A stretch of 64,000 bases of DNA, taken from positions 71,813 through 135,812 of the forward strand of contig NZ_VIKT02000003.1 of assembly GCF_009371975.2 (NCBI RefSeq). The letters are read 5' to 3'. This stretch comes from Microcella pacifica (lineage in GTDB: Bacteria; Actinomycetota; Actinomycetes; Actinomycetales; Microbacteriaceae). Below the pieces are notes generated by a model. That model had not been told where the DNA came from. It did not search any database and saw nothing but the letters and a program-made list of their open reading frames with translations. Positions 52,794 to 61,023 of this stretch are shown here, piece by piece. Position 1 is the first letter of the stretch. Each line of letters begins with the position of its first letter. The translations under genes and the position numbers were made by a program.

Positions 52794-54394
52794 TGAGCAC
52801 TGCCCCCGTCGATTTGGTGATCATTGGCGCCGGCTTCGCTGGCATCTACACCACCCTTCACGCCCAGCGCCGTGGGCTCACCACCGTGGGAATCGATGCC
52901 GCGAGCGACGTTGGCGGCACCTGGTACTGGAATCGCTACCCGGGCGCGCGCTGCGATGTCGAGAGTCTTGACTACTCCTACTCGTTCGACGACGACCTTC
53001 AGCGAGAGTGGCGGTGGAGCGAGCGCTACGCGACGCAACCCGAGATCTTGCGCTATCTGGAGCATGTCGCAGACCGTTACGACGTTCGTCAGCACTATCG
53101 ATTCGGTGAACGGATGCTCAGCGCCGACTGGAGCGAGACGACGCACACCTGGACTGTGCGCACCGACGCTGGCTCGGTCGTCGAGAGTCGATGGCTCGTC
53201 ATGGCCACCGGCAGCCTGTCGGCGCCGATCCTGCCCGACCTTCCGGGTCGTGACACCTTCCGGGGCGAGGTTTACCAGACGGCGGCCTGGCCGATCGAGC
53301 ATCCCGACCTCCGCGGCAAGCGCATCGCGCTGATCGGCACCGGGTCGTCGGGCATTCAGGCTCTGCCCCACCTGGCGGCAGCAGGCTCCGAGGTTGTCGT
53401 GTATCAGCGCACGGCCAATTACAGCGTGCCCGCCTTCAATCGCAATATTGACGACGACGAGTGGCTGGCTGCGCTCGCCGACTATCCCGAACGCCGTCGC
53501 GCATCGTGGAACAGCTTGGCGGGCTCTCCGTGGACCAGCCACCCCGTGCCCTTCCACGAGGCGTCTCCCGACGAGCGCGAAGCGGTCTTCGAAGAGTTCT
53601 GGACTCGGGGCGGGGTTCTCTTCGCCAAGGCCTTTCAGGGCCTCACCGGCGATGCGGAGATTAACGCAGCGGCGACGGAGTTCTTCGAACGTCAGCTCGC
53701 GACACTGGTGGACGATCCGCACACCCTCGCCGACCTGACCCCCCACGACCACCCCCTGGGCACGAAGCGCATCTGCACCGACTCTGGCTATTACCAGACC
53801 TTCAATCAGGAGCACGTGCATCTCGTGAACCTCCAGCGTGAGCCCATCACAGCGGTGTCAGAGAGGGGCATCACCACGAGCTCGACGTTTCGTGAACACG
53901 ACGTGATCGTCTACGCCACGGGGTTCGATGCGATGACAGGCGCCTTGACCGAGGCTGACATTCGAGGTCGTGACGGCCGCCTGCTTCGAGATGAGTGGAA
54001 AGGCGGCCCCACGACGCTGCTGGGCATCGGCATTCCCGGCTTTCCGAATCTGCTGTCACTCAACGGACCCGGTTCTCCCAGTGTGCTGTCGAACATGGCG
54101 CTGTGCTCAGAACAGCAGGGAGACTTCGCCCTGCGCCTCATCGATCACTGCGCACAGACGGGGTTCACCTCTGCCGAGGCTCGATGGGACGCCGCGCTCG
54201 AGTGGACTGAGCACGGTCGAGAGCTCGCGAGTCGATCCTTCTTCGGATCAACCCGTTCCTGGTACACGGGCGCGAACGTCGAGGGGAAGGCGCGCGGTTT
54301 CTTGCCCTACATCGGCGGCTTCCGCCCCTACATCGAGCGGTGCGACGACGTTGCGGGCGCGGGTTACGCCGGTTTCGTGCTCAGCGAGCACTGA
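52793..54394 (+). CDS. Baeyer-Villiger-type flavin monooxygenase with altered fingerprint
   Basis: A 533-residue class B flavoprotein monooxygenase. It has the FAD motif LVIIGAGFAGIYTTLHAQRRG at residue 9, GTWYWNRYPGARCDVES near 43, and the second Rossmann motif IALIGTGSSGIQALPHL near 180. The BVMO fingerprint FxGxxxHxxxW(P/D) reads FRGEVYQTAAWP near 160: the His is replaced by Gln. A reduced-flavin ketone oxygenation role is likely from the overall similarity (to cyclohexanone- or steroid-type BVMOs), but activity could be changed by this substitution. Confidence 0.88.
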   Translation: MSTAPVDLVIIGAGFAGIYTTLHAQRRGLTTVGIDAASDVGGTWYWNRYPGARCDVESLDYSYSFDDDLQREWRWSERYATQPEILRYLEHVADRYDVRQHYRFGERMLSADWSETTHTWTVRTDAGSVVESRWLVMATGSLSAPILPDLPGRDTFRGEVYQTAAWPIEHPDLRGKRIALIGTGSSGIQALPHLAAAGSEVVVYQRTANYSVPAFNRNIDDDEWLAALADYPERRRASWNSLAGSPWTSHPVPFHEASPDEREAVFEEFWTRGGVLFAKAFQGLTGDAEINAAATEFFERQLATLVDDPHTLADLTPHDHPLGTKRICTDSGYYQTFNQEHVHLVNLQREPITAVSERGITTSSTFREHDVIVYATGFDAMTGALTEADIRGRDGRLLRDEWKGGPTTLLGIGIPGFPNLLSLNGPGSPSVLSNMALCSEQQGDFALRLIDHCAQTGFTSAEARWDAALEWTEHGRELASRSFFGSTRSWYTGANVEGKARGFLPYIGGFRPYIERCDDVAGAGYAGFVLSEH

Positions 54395-54431
54395 GGCTAG
54401 GACTGTCGAGCGTTCCCGGCTACGATCAGTT

Positions 54432-54449
54432 AGCAAGCAAATGCTTGGT
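54432..54449. promoter_or_regulatory. KstR2-type operator 11
   Basis: AGCAAGCAAATGCTTGGT ends 14 bp before the ATG of an SDR gene. The inner 14 bases AGCAAATGCTTGGT fit the KstR2 box with one change. It separates the BVMO operon from the SDR-thioesterase-SnoaL operon. Confidence 0.8.
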
Positions 54450-54463
54450 AGTGGAGGAGCGTC

Positions 54464-55207
54464 ATGGGCGATGCACAACTCGGCTTCACGGCCGACGACA
54501 CGATTTTGATCACAGGGGCGGGAAGCGGCATCGGCCGAGCCACGGCCTTGCGCGCGGCCGAACAGGGACTGCGCGTGAGCGCCTGGGACATTGCCCCCGG
54601 GGGAGTGCACGAGACGGTCGACCTCATCACTGCCGCGGGAGGAACCGCGCGCGCATGGGTCGGCGACGTGTCGGATCCCGAGATCGTGACCACCGGCTTG
54701 CGCGATGCGGTCGAGGCTCTCGGTCCCGTTCGCTATCTGCACAACAACGCCGGACCCGCCTCAGCACACCCACTCGAGTTCGACCGGGCCATCCACATCT
54801 CCCTGGGCAGTGTGCGCCGGATGACCGACACCTGGGCCGCGAGTGGCCTGCCCGAAGGCGCAGCCATGGTTGTCACCACCTCGGTTGCGGGCAACCTCGT
54901 CGGCACCGATGTCGACTGGTACTCCACGGCAAAGGCGGGCCTCATGGGCTACGTGCGACACCTGGCAGCGCACCGCGCCCACGAGTTTCGCAGCAATGGC
55001 GTGGCACCGGGTATGACAGACACCCCCCGGCTCGCCTCGTTCAAGGCAAGTGAGATCGGCAATCGCGTGCTCGAGCGAATCCCCCTCAAGCGCATGGCGA
55101 CGGCCGACGACATCGCGTGGGCGACGCTCTTCCTGTTCTCTCCCCTCGCCGGGTACATCAACGGTGTCTTTCTGCCGGTTGACGGGGGTTGGACGGTCAC
55201 GCAGTGA
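54464..55207 (+). CDS. SDR oxidoreductase
   Basis: A 247-residue SDR with TGAGSGIGRATALRAAEQG near residue 14, NNAGPASAHPLEF near 90 and YSTAKAGLMGYVRHLAAH near 150. The C-terminus INGVFLPVDGGWTVTQ is FabG-like. GGAGGAG precedes the ATG. It starts an operon with a hotdog thioesterase and a SnoaL-like protein, with overlaps at each junction. Confidence 0.86.
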   Translation: MGDAQLGFTADDTILITGAGSGIGRATALRAAEQGLRVSAWDIAPGGVHETVDLITAAGGTARAWVGDVSDPEIVTTGLRDAVEALGPVRYLHNNAGPASAHPLEFDRAIHISLGSVRRMTDTWAASGLPEGAAMVVTTSVAGNLVGTDVDWYSTAKAGLMGYVRHLAAHRAHEFRSNGVAPGMTDTPRLASFKASEIGNRVLERIPLKRMATADDIAWATLFLFSPLAGYINGVFLPVDGGWTVTQ

Positions 55208-55653
55208 GCACGGCCGCTTCGGTGCTGCACAGTCACACCATCCGCTTGAGCTACGCCGACACCGACCCCGCGGGCATCCTGTACTACGGTTCGTGGTTTC
55301 CGAAAATGGAAGGCCTGCAGAGCGAGTTTCTCTTTATGCAGGGCTTTCGTCAGGACACTCTGGCCGAACGCTTCGGCTGGTGGACGGTCTCGCGCGCGAC
55401 GCGCTGCGACTACCTCGCCGCCGCGCGCCTGTTCGATGAGATCAGAATCGACCTGCGCTTGGGTGAGATCGGCACCAGTTCGTTCCGCTTCGACTTCGAG
55501 ATGCGTCGCCTGAGCGATGACGTTCTGGTGGCCACCGCATCCAACACTGCGGTGACCGTTGATCTCAGCCAGCGCCCGGTTCGTATTCCCGACGATTTTC
55601 GGCGGCACCTCAACGGCTGGCTCGCCGCCCACCGAGAGGGCGCCCCCGCATGA
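55204..55653 (+). CDS. Acyl-CoA thioesterase (4-hydroxybenzoyl-CoA thioesterase-type hotdog)
   Basis: A 149-residue single-hotdog protein. LSYADTDPAGILYYGSWFPKMEGLQSEFLF near residue 12 contains the D-P-A-G-I-x-x-Y pattern and catalytic Asp of this thioesterase family. It should release a free acid from an acyl-CoA and so may relieve CoA trapping when a late intermediate accumulates. The GTG at 55204 overlaps the SDR stop (GTGA). Confidence 0.85.
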   Translation: MSTAASVLHSHTIRLSYADTDPAGILYYGSWFPKMEGLQSEFLFMQGFRQDTLAERFGWWTVSRATRCDYLAAARLFDEIRIDLRLGEIGTSSFRFDFEMRRLSDDVLVATASNTAVTVDLSQRPVRIPDDFRRHLNGWLAAHREGAPA

Positions 55654-56084
55654 GCACCGAGCTGCACGACCTGACTGCGCGCCTGGCCATCACGAGCCTG
55701 CTCGCGCGCATTGCCCACTTGGCCGACGACGGAGAGGTCGCCGAGTACCTGGCTTGCTTCACCGCAGACGCCAGTTGGGAGCTGAAGAACGGCCGCGGCC
55801 TCGACCTTGCGCCGCAGGTTCGCCGCGGCTACGACGAGCTCGCTGCCGGGGTGCATGAGCGACGCGCGAGCGGAATGCAGGGCCCCGGCAGCCACACGAT
55901 GCACGACATCTCGAGCATCGACATTCGGGTCGACGGCGACACCGCGCGGGCGACGAGCTACTTTCGCTACTACCGTTCGACCGACGCCACGCCAGAACTT
56001 GTCACGATGGGCCGGTACGACGACGAGTTCACGAAGACGGTGGACGGCTGGCGCATGCGGCGCCGCGTCATCCGTCGCGACTAG
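55650..56084 (+). CDS. SnoaL/NTF2-like protein
   Basis: A 144-residue cone-shaped alpha+beta barrel of the SnoaL-like family. It starts LTARLAITSLLARIAHLADDGEVAEYLACFTADASWEL, the typical helix-helix-strand entry, and ends RYDDEFTKTVDGWRMRRRVIRRD. Members are isomerases, hydrolases or hydroxynitrile-type enzymes; ketosteroid isomerase shares this fold. It overlaps the thioesterase gene by 4 nt and the convergent MBL gene by 17 bp. The reaction cannot be decided. Confidence 0.8.
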   Translation: MSTELHDLTARLAITSLLARIAHLADDGEVAEYLACFTADASWELKNGRGLDLAPQVRRGYDELAAGVHERRASGMQGPGSHTMHDISSIDIRVDGDTARATSYFRYYRSTDATPELVTMGRYDDEFTKTVDGWRMRRRVIRRD

Positions 56085-57123
56085 CGGCGACCGACAGCCA
56101 ACGCTCCGCGCGGCCGGTCTCGACGAACTCCTTGTGCAGTTCGGTCTGCCGGAGGGCGGAGTGTAGCCAGAAGTCGTGCATGCCGTCCCATCCCGCCGTC
56201 CAGGTCAGACGACGTGCGTATTCCCAGACGGGAGCGTCGCCCAGTGTCGGCACGAGCGCCGCCACTTCGCGAGTGCGACGCAGGTGGTGGTTCACGATCT
56301 CCTCACGGCGACCCTCGAGCCCGATGAAGCGAAACTCGTGCCCGGGCAGCACCTGATAGTCATCCATCGGCGCGAGACGGTCGAGCGACGTGAAGTAGTC
56401 GTGGAGGGGGTCGGTGTCGGGCAGAGTGCCCAGCCCGATTCCCGCGAAGATACGGGGCAGTACGTGGTCTCCGGAATAGACCAGGTGGCGGCGATGGTCG
56501 ACCAGGCAGACGTGTCCCCCGGTGTGCCCGGGGGTCTCGATGATCTCGAGGTCGTGCTCGGCAATCGGGAGGCGCTCACCGTGCTGCATCGTGAGGTCGG
56601 GCTCAAGGTCATCGACCTCCGCCGACCGCCCGAACGAGGCCAACAACTCGTCCTGGCGATCGCTGGGTACACCCCATCGCGTCAACTGAGCCGGAACATC
56701 GAGCTCGTCTGCTCGGGATGGTGCAGTCTCCTGTGCGAGAACGGCCCGTTCGGTGCTCGAGAGGATGATTCGGGCGCCCACCTGCTCGCGCACCGCAGCG
56801 CACAGCCCCAGGTGATCGGGGTGGAAGTGCGTCGCGATGACCGTCTCGACGGCATCGAGCGAATAACCGATGACTCCCAGTGAGCGCTCGAGCTCGCCCA
56901 TGGCGGCCTCCCCACCCCACCCCGGATCGATGAGGTGCACGGACCCGTCTCCGGAGACGAGAACGTAGGTCAGCGTGGCGGGGAGCGATCCCTGGGGGAT
57001 CGGCGAGGCTATCGCCCAAACGCCCTCAGCAACCTGTTCGGGATTCGCCGCGACACCGGAGTCCCAGGCGACTTGCTGGGCCTGGCTCGCAGGGTGTACT
57101 GAGGTCGAGCCCGCAACTGCCAT
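56068..57123 (-). CDS. MBL-fold metallo-hydrolase
   Basis: A 351-residue metallo-beta-lactamase-fold protein with the di-metal motif THFHPDHLG (HxHxDH) near residue 110, a His in ETPGHTGGHVCL near 215 and a C-terminal extension (RRTREVAALVPTLGDAPVWEYARRL). It could be a thioesterase or lactonase; the glyoxalase II-like layout supports hydrolysis of a thioester or lactone. It is divergent from an MFS exporter gene, with operator 12 between the starts. Confidence 0.83.
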   Translation of the reverse strand: MAVAGSTSVHPASQAQQVAWDSGVAANPEQVAEGVWAIASPIPQGSLPATLTYVLVSGDGSVHLIDPGWGGEAAMGELERSLGVIGYSLDAVETVIATHFHPDHLGLCAAVREQVGARIILSSTERAVLAQETAPSRADELDVPAQLTRWGVPSDRQDELLASFGRSAEVDDLEPDLTMQHGERLPIAEHDLEIIETPGHTGGHVCLVDHRRHLVYSGDHVLPRIFAGIGLGTLPDTDPLHDYFTSLDRLAPMDDYQVLPGHEFRFIGLEGRREEIVNHHLRRTREVAALVPTLGDAPVWEYARRLTWTAGWDGMHDFWLHSALRQTELHKEFVETGRAERWLSVAASRDG

Positions 57124-57165
57124 GCATCGAATCTAGTTCGCCGGAGCGCGCAAGGCCATTCCAAA

Positions 57166-57183
57166 ACCAAGGAAACGCTTGTT
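57166..57183. promoter_or_regulatory. KstR2-type operator 12
   Basis: ACCAAGGAAACGCTTGTT, between the divergent MBL-hydrolase and MFS genes. A TAGGCT -10-like hexamer (57187-57192) follows and faces the MFS gene. Confidence 0.7.
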
Positions 57184-57209
57184 TGCTAGGCTTCGAGAAG
57201 GAGGCGGGT

Positions 57210-58589
57210 ATGCGACGGTGGCGCACGGAACGAGCTCTCGTTCCGGTACTCGCTCTCGCCGGCATGCTGTCGTCTCTGCAGTTCACGCTGATTCTGCCGA
57301 CCTTGCCCGAGATTCCCGGCGTTCTCGGAATCTCGGCGAACGACGCCACCTGGATCGTGACGATCACGCTCCTGACCTCGACGGTCGGTAGCCCCATCAT
57401 CGGCAGGCTCGCCGATCTCTTCGGGCGTCGGCGTCTCCTTATCGCCGCCCTCGCCTCCCTGGTACTGGGCTCGCTGATCGCGGCTCTCGGCATGACCTTT
57501 CTCACGGTGCTCATCGGCCGTGCGCTGCAAGGACTGGCGGCAACGATCATTCCGGTCGGCATCAGCCTGCTCCGAGAGGTCGTCGGCCGCGAACGATCCA
57601 ACTCCGGAATCGGGTTCATCAGCGCCACCCTCGGCATCGGCTCAGCGCTCGGCCTTCCCCTCTCCGGCGTCCTCTCTAGCCTGGGCGGGCTCGCGGCCCT
57701 CTTCTGGTTCTCGGCTGCGACCGGAGCCGTGTTCCTCGTGCTCGTGATCCTGGTGCTGCCCGAGCCAGCGGGCCGCGCGACCGGCGGCTTCGACATCGCC
57801 GGCGCAGTCTTGCTCTCGATCACTCTGACCGCCGCCCTCATCGCCATCTCGAAGGTGCTGGTGTGGGGCCCGCTGAGCGCCGAGCTGCTCGCCGCTGTCG
57901 TCATCTGCCTCACCGCGCTCGTGGCGTGGATTGTGCGCTCGCTGCGCATCGCCAGCCCGATCATCGACCTCCGCCTCTCGTTCGGCATGCCGGTGGTGAT
58001 CATCAACATCGCCTCCTTCTTGATCACGTTCGGCATGTTCGCGAACCATTTCCTGACGATCCACGAGGCGCGGGCACCCCTCGACACCGACATGGGCTTG
58101 GGCATTCCCGCCATCAGCGCAGGGCTCATTCTGATGCCCTCTGCCATCGCCATGTTCTCCGTCGCTCCCCTCGCCGGAAAGCTGCTGAACCGAGTGGGTG
58201 GCCGCCCGACTCTGGCCCTCGGAAGCGCAATCATCGCCTCGGCCTATGTCTTCCGTCTGCTCGTGCACGGCGACATCGTCGCTGTCGTGGTGGGTGCCCT
58301 GCTGGTGGGAATCGGCACCGCATTCGCCTTCGCCGCCATGCCCTCGCTCATCAACGATGCGGTGCCGCTGCATTCCTTGGCCTCAGCAAACTCGGTCAAC
58401 GCCGTGGTGCGTTCGCTGTCGGGCGCAACGGCGAGCGCAACGCTGGCCTTTCTCATCGTGGCCGTGCCGAGTGCGGCCGATCCCGACTTTCTCGCCGAGT
58501 CTGGGCTGGTCATCGCCTTCGCCGTGACCGCGACCTTCGCCGCTGCGGCTGCCCTCCTGGCCTTCACCCTCCCCCGCCGAGCGCGCTGA
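57210..58589 (+). CDS. MFS exporter, DHA2-like (14-TM drug:H+ antiporter type)
   Basis: A 459-residue membrane transporter with about 14 hydrophobic segments. TLPEIPGVLGISANDATWIVTITLLTSTVGSPIIGRLADLFGRRRLL near residue 30 is the MFS TM1-TM2 region with the G-R-L-A-D-x-x-G-R-R loop. The ATG at 57210 with GAAGGAGG upstream is preferred to an upstream TTG. It probably exports a toxic intermediate or a related hydrophobic acid; substrate is not readable. Confidence 0.87.
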   Translation: MRRWRTERALVPVLALAGMLSSLQFTLILPTLPEIPGVLGISANDATWIVTITLLTSTVGSPIIGRLADLFGRRRLLIAALASLVLGSLIAALGMTFLTVLIGRALQGLAATIIPVGISLLREVVGRERSNSGIGFISATLGIGSALGLPLSGVLSSLGGLAALFWFSAATGAVFLVLVILVLPEPAGRATGGFDIAGAVLLSITLTAALIAISKVLVWGPLSAELLAAVVICLTALVAWIVRSLRIASPIIDLRLSFGMPVVIINIASFLITFGMFANHFLTIHEARAPLDTDMGLGIPAISAGLILMPSAIAMFSVAPLAGKLLNRVGGRPTLALGSAIIASAYVFRLLVHGDIVAVVVGALLVGIGTAFAFAAMPSLINDAVPLHSLASANSVNAVVRSLSGATASATLAFLIVAVPSAADPDFLAESGLVIAFAVTATFAAAAALLAFTLPRRAR

Positions 58590-58603
58590 CCTTCTGGACC
58601 CCT

Positions 58604-58621
58604 ACCAAGCACGCGCTTGGT
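58604..58621. promoter_or_regulatory. KstR2-type operator 13
   Basis: ACCAAGCACGCGCTTGGT, the most symmetrical site (arms ACCAAGC and GCTTGGT). A TAGTCT hexamer (58621-58626) follows and ends 6 nt before the ATG at 58633, so the message is probably leaderless. Confidence 0.85.
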
Positions 58622-58632
58622 AGTCTGGTGTG

Positions 58633-59847
58633 ATGGATGCTGTACCCCCGGTCTCGGACCCCGCCCTCTTTCGACCCCTGACGCTTCGGGGCGTCACGAT
58701 CCCGAACCGCGTCGGGGTCTCCCCGATGTGCATGTATTCCTCCACTGACGGGGCCGTCACTGACTTCCACCTGGTTCATCTGGGACGCTTCGCCCTCGGC
58801 GGCGCAGGTCTCGTCGTGATGGAGGCCACCGCGGTGACCCCCGCCGGCCGCATCTCGCCTCGCGACGCGGGCTTGTGGAGCGACGACCACCTTCCGGGGC
58901 TCCGCCGCATCGCTGGCGTCCTCACCGAGCAGGGCTCGGTTCCCGGAATCCAGCTTGGCCACGCAGGACGGCGAGCTGCCGTGACTGAACCGTGGCATGG
59001 CGGGCAGCCCCTGGTGTGGTCCGAGACAGAGCCCGGTCGCGAACCCTGGGCCCTGCAGGCACCCTCCGCCGCCCCGGCGGGCCCCGAGTGGCCCACACCT
59101 CGCGCGCTCTCCGAGTCTGAGCTCACGGCGAGCCTCGACCTGTGGGCGGCTGCGGCGCGCCGCGCATCCGAAGCCGGCTTTCGTTTCCTCGAACTGCATG
59201 GCGCTCACGGCTACCTGCTGCACTCCTTCCTCTCGCCGTTGTCGAACCATCGCAGCGACGCGTATGGGGGCACGCCCGAGGCCCGCATGCGGTACCCGCT
59301 CGAGGTCGTCCGCGCCGTGCGCGCGAGCCTGCCCGCCGAGACGGCCCTGTCGTATCGCGTGTCGACCGTTGATGGCATTGACGGAGGCCTCACTCTCGAC
59401 GACACGGTCGTCTTTGCCGAACGGCTGGCCGAGGCAGGAGTCGACATCATCGACACCTCGTCGGGCGGCATCACGACCGACCGCAGCGTCGACACCCGCG
59501 TGCGACGCGGCTTCGCCTTCCACGCCGATTTCTCCCGCGCCGTGCGCGAGCGCGTCGGCATCCCGACCGCGACGGTGGGCTTAATCGTCGACCCCCAGCA
59601 GGCTGATGCGCTGATCGATCACGGGGATGCTGACCTCGTGCTGCTCGGACGAACCGCGCTCGATGACCCCAACTGGCCGAACCGAGCACGCCATGTGCTC
59701 GGCGCCGTCGACCCGACTGCAGACCCGCGCTTCGAGAGCTACCTCACGCCGTGGCGCGCCGGAATCGAGCGTCTGTTGGCACGCGGCGAGTCGCCCCTGT
59801 CACGGTTCGAGATCGATGCCCCGGAGGAGGTCACGGGCCTCCCCTGA
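58633..59847 (+). CDS. Old yellow enzyme, YqjM/NamA class (flavin ene-reductase)
   Basis: It should reduce activated C=C bonds (enones) with NAD(P)H and FMN. The 404-residue protein has the class III OYE features: VGVSPMCMYSSTDGAVTDFHLVHLGRF near residue 30 (with the regulatory Cys), HAGRRA near 107, ELHGAHGYLLHSFLSPLSNHRSDAYGG near 185 (catalytic His pair and FMN contacts), and the C-terminal LVLLGRTALDDPNWP. It has no Shine-Dalgarno sequence; the start is fixed by the leaderless-type promoter. It overlaps the convergent SnoaL-like gene by 48 bp. Confidence 0.88.
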   Translation: MDAVPPVSDPALFRPLTLRGVTIPNRVGVSPMCMYSSTDGAVTDFHLVHLGRFALGGAGLVVMEATAVTPAGRISPRDAGLWSDDHLPGLRRIAGVLTEQGSVPGIQLGHAGRRAAVTEPWHGGQPLVWSETEPGREPWALQAPSAAPAGPEWPTPRALSESELTASLDLWAAAARRASEAGFRFLELHGAHGYLLHSFLSPLSNHRSDAYGGTPEARMRYPLEVVRAVRASLPAETALSYRVSTVDGIDGGLTLDDTVVFAERLAEAGVDIIDTSSGGITTDRSVDTRVRRGFAFHADFSRAVRERVGIPTATVGLIVDPQQADALIDHGDADLVLLGRTALDDPNWPNRARHVLGAVDPTADPRFESYLTPWRAGIERLLARGESPLSRFEIDAPEEVTGLP

Positions 59848-60264
59848 TCCGTTCAGCAACCGAGCGGTGCGGTGTCGCACCTTCCACGACCCCGCCACCC
59901 TCTCCAGCTCCCACCGATTGGCGCTCACCCGCACCGCAGCCCACTCGTTGCCGTCGTGTCGCAGCACGATGGAGTGATTGACCGCGTGCGCCCGGTCGCC
60001 CTGCAGGGTGACGCGCGGCGTGGAGAGCACGTGTGCGCAGCCCGCCGCGAGATAGTCGCGATGAGCATCCCACTCAACGAGCGCTGGCACCTCATCACCG
60101 ACCATCGTCACGGCATCCACGGTGTAGCTACCCTCCGGATGCCAGAGCTCCGCAATCGCCTCAGAGTCGGCAGCGTCTGCTGCTGGCCCGTATGCGGCGA
60201 GCAGGTTCATGATCGCGAGATGGTCTTCGACCGCCTGCAGGCGCTCTTCGAGCGACGAACTCAC
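59800..60264 (-). CDS. SnoaL-like (NTF2-fold) protein
   Basis: A 154-residue NTF2-fold protein that begins EERLQAVEDHLAIMNLLAAYGPAADAADSEAIAELWHPEGSYTVD, with the Tyr and Asp positions used by scytalone-dehydratase-like enzymes. The C-terminus has RWELERVAGSWKVRHRTARL. The GTG at 60264 overlaps the upstream gene's stop (GTGA). It is different from the SnoaL-like protein near 55.8 kb. A dehydratase or isomerase role is possible but not shown. Confidence 0.78.
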   Translation of the reverse strand: MSSSLEERLQAVEDHLAIMNLLAAYGPAADAADSEAIAELWHPEGSYTVDAVTMVGDEVPALVEWDAHRDYLAAGCAHVLSTPRVTLQGDRAHAVNHSIVLRHDGNEWAAVRVSANRWELERVAGSWKVRHRTARLLNGSGEARDLLRGIDLEP

Positions 60265-61016
60265 CAGTCTTGCCAGGGAATGATCGTGGTCACCGCGCTC
60301 GAGAGCAGCTCGCGCTCGACGGGGCTCTCGCCCATCTCACGTTGGAGGCGCTCGATCTCGGCAGCAACCGCCACGGGCTCGTCGTCGAGATAGGCCAGGC
60401 GGATGCGAATACTGCCCGGCCGATACGCGTCGTCTCCGTTCAGCGGGAGGGAAGAGTGTCGCTGGGAGTGACTGAATGAGAATGTCCAGGCACCGGCAAC
60501 ACCATCGAGCTCGAGCATGTCGGGAATCAGCTCGCGGTCTTCACGCTGGAAGACATCGTGTGCGTCGAGACTGTGCGGCTCGTCAAAGTGCGTCACTCGC
60601 ACATGCAGACCCTTGTTGGGACGATAGGGAAGCACATCGCTCGAGACCAGAGCTCGAGGCGCTGCGTATCCCTTGACCGGTCGGAAGAAGGCGAGCATGG
60701 CCCGCTCCACCCCCGGAATCAGCGGACCGCGACCCCACTGAAACGATGCTTCACCGAGGGCATCCCAGGCCGCGACAGCGTCGCTGACGGGCGGTCGAAA
60801 CCAGTACATGGCCATGTAGTCGACATCGACAAGCGGACCCTGCGCGCGGGAGTTCTCGGCGCAGTCGCCGCGTCGAGCCCACCGGTCGCCCCACGCGACA
60901 CCCGGCAACGCCAGGTTCTCAGGCCGATGGTCCAGCTGGTGCCACTCGTTGTAGGCCCGATGCTGCGTCGGATCGGTGAGGCGAACGAACGAGAAGAAGG
61001 CAAGCTCGGAGAACAT
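60261..61016 (-). CDS. Hypothetical protein, possibly of the EthD-like dimeric alpha/beta-barrel fold
   Basis: A 251-residue protein I do not recognise with certainty. It starts FSELAFFSFVRLTDPTQHRAYNEWHQLDHRPENLALPGVAWGDRW, which resembles EthD-like barrels in the Y-N-E-W-H-Q-x-D-H pattern, and its second half (LHVRVTHFDEPHSLDAHDVFQREDRELIPDMLELDGVAGAWTF) may be a second barrel. EthD-like proteins often accompany P450s. The ATG at 61016 has operator 14 directly upstream. It is followed in the same direction by a SnoaL-like gene with a 4-nt overlap. Confidence 0.6.
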   Translation of the reverse strand: MFSELAFFSFVRLTDPTQHRAYNEWHQLDHRPENLALPGVAWGDRWARRGDCAENSRAQGPLVDVDYMAMYWFRPPVSDAVAAWDALGEASFQWGRGPLIPGVERAMLAFFRPVKGYAAPRALVSSDVLPYRPNKGLHVRVTHFDEPHSLDAHDVFQREDRELIPDMLELDGVAGAWTFSFSHSQRHSSLPLNGDDAYRPGSIRIRLAYLDDEPVAVAAEIERLQREMGESPVERELLSSAVTTIIPWQDW

Positions 61017-61023
61017 GCCCCTA

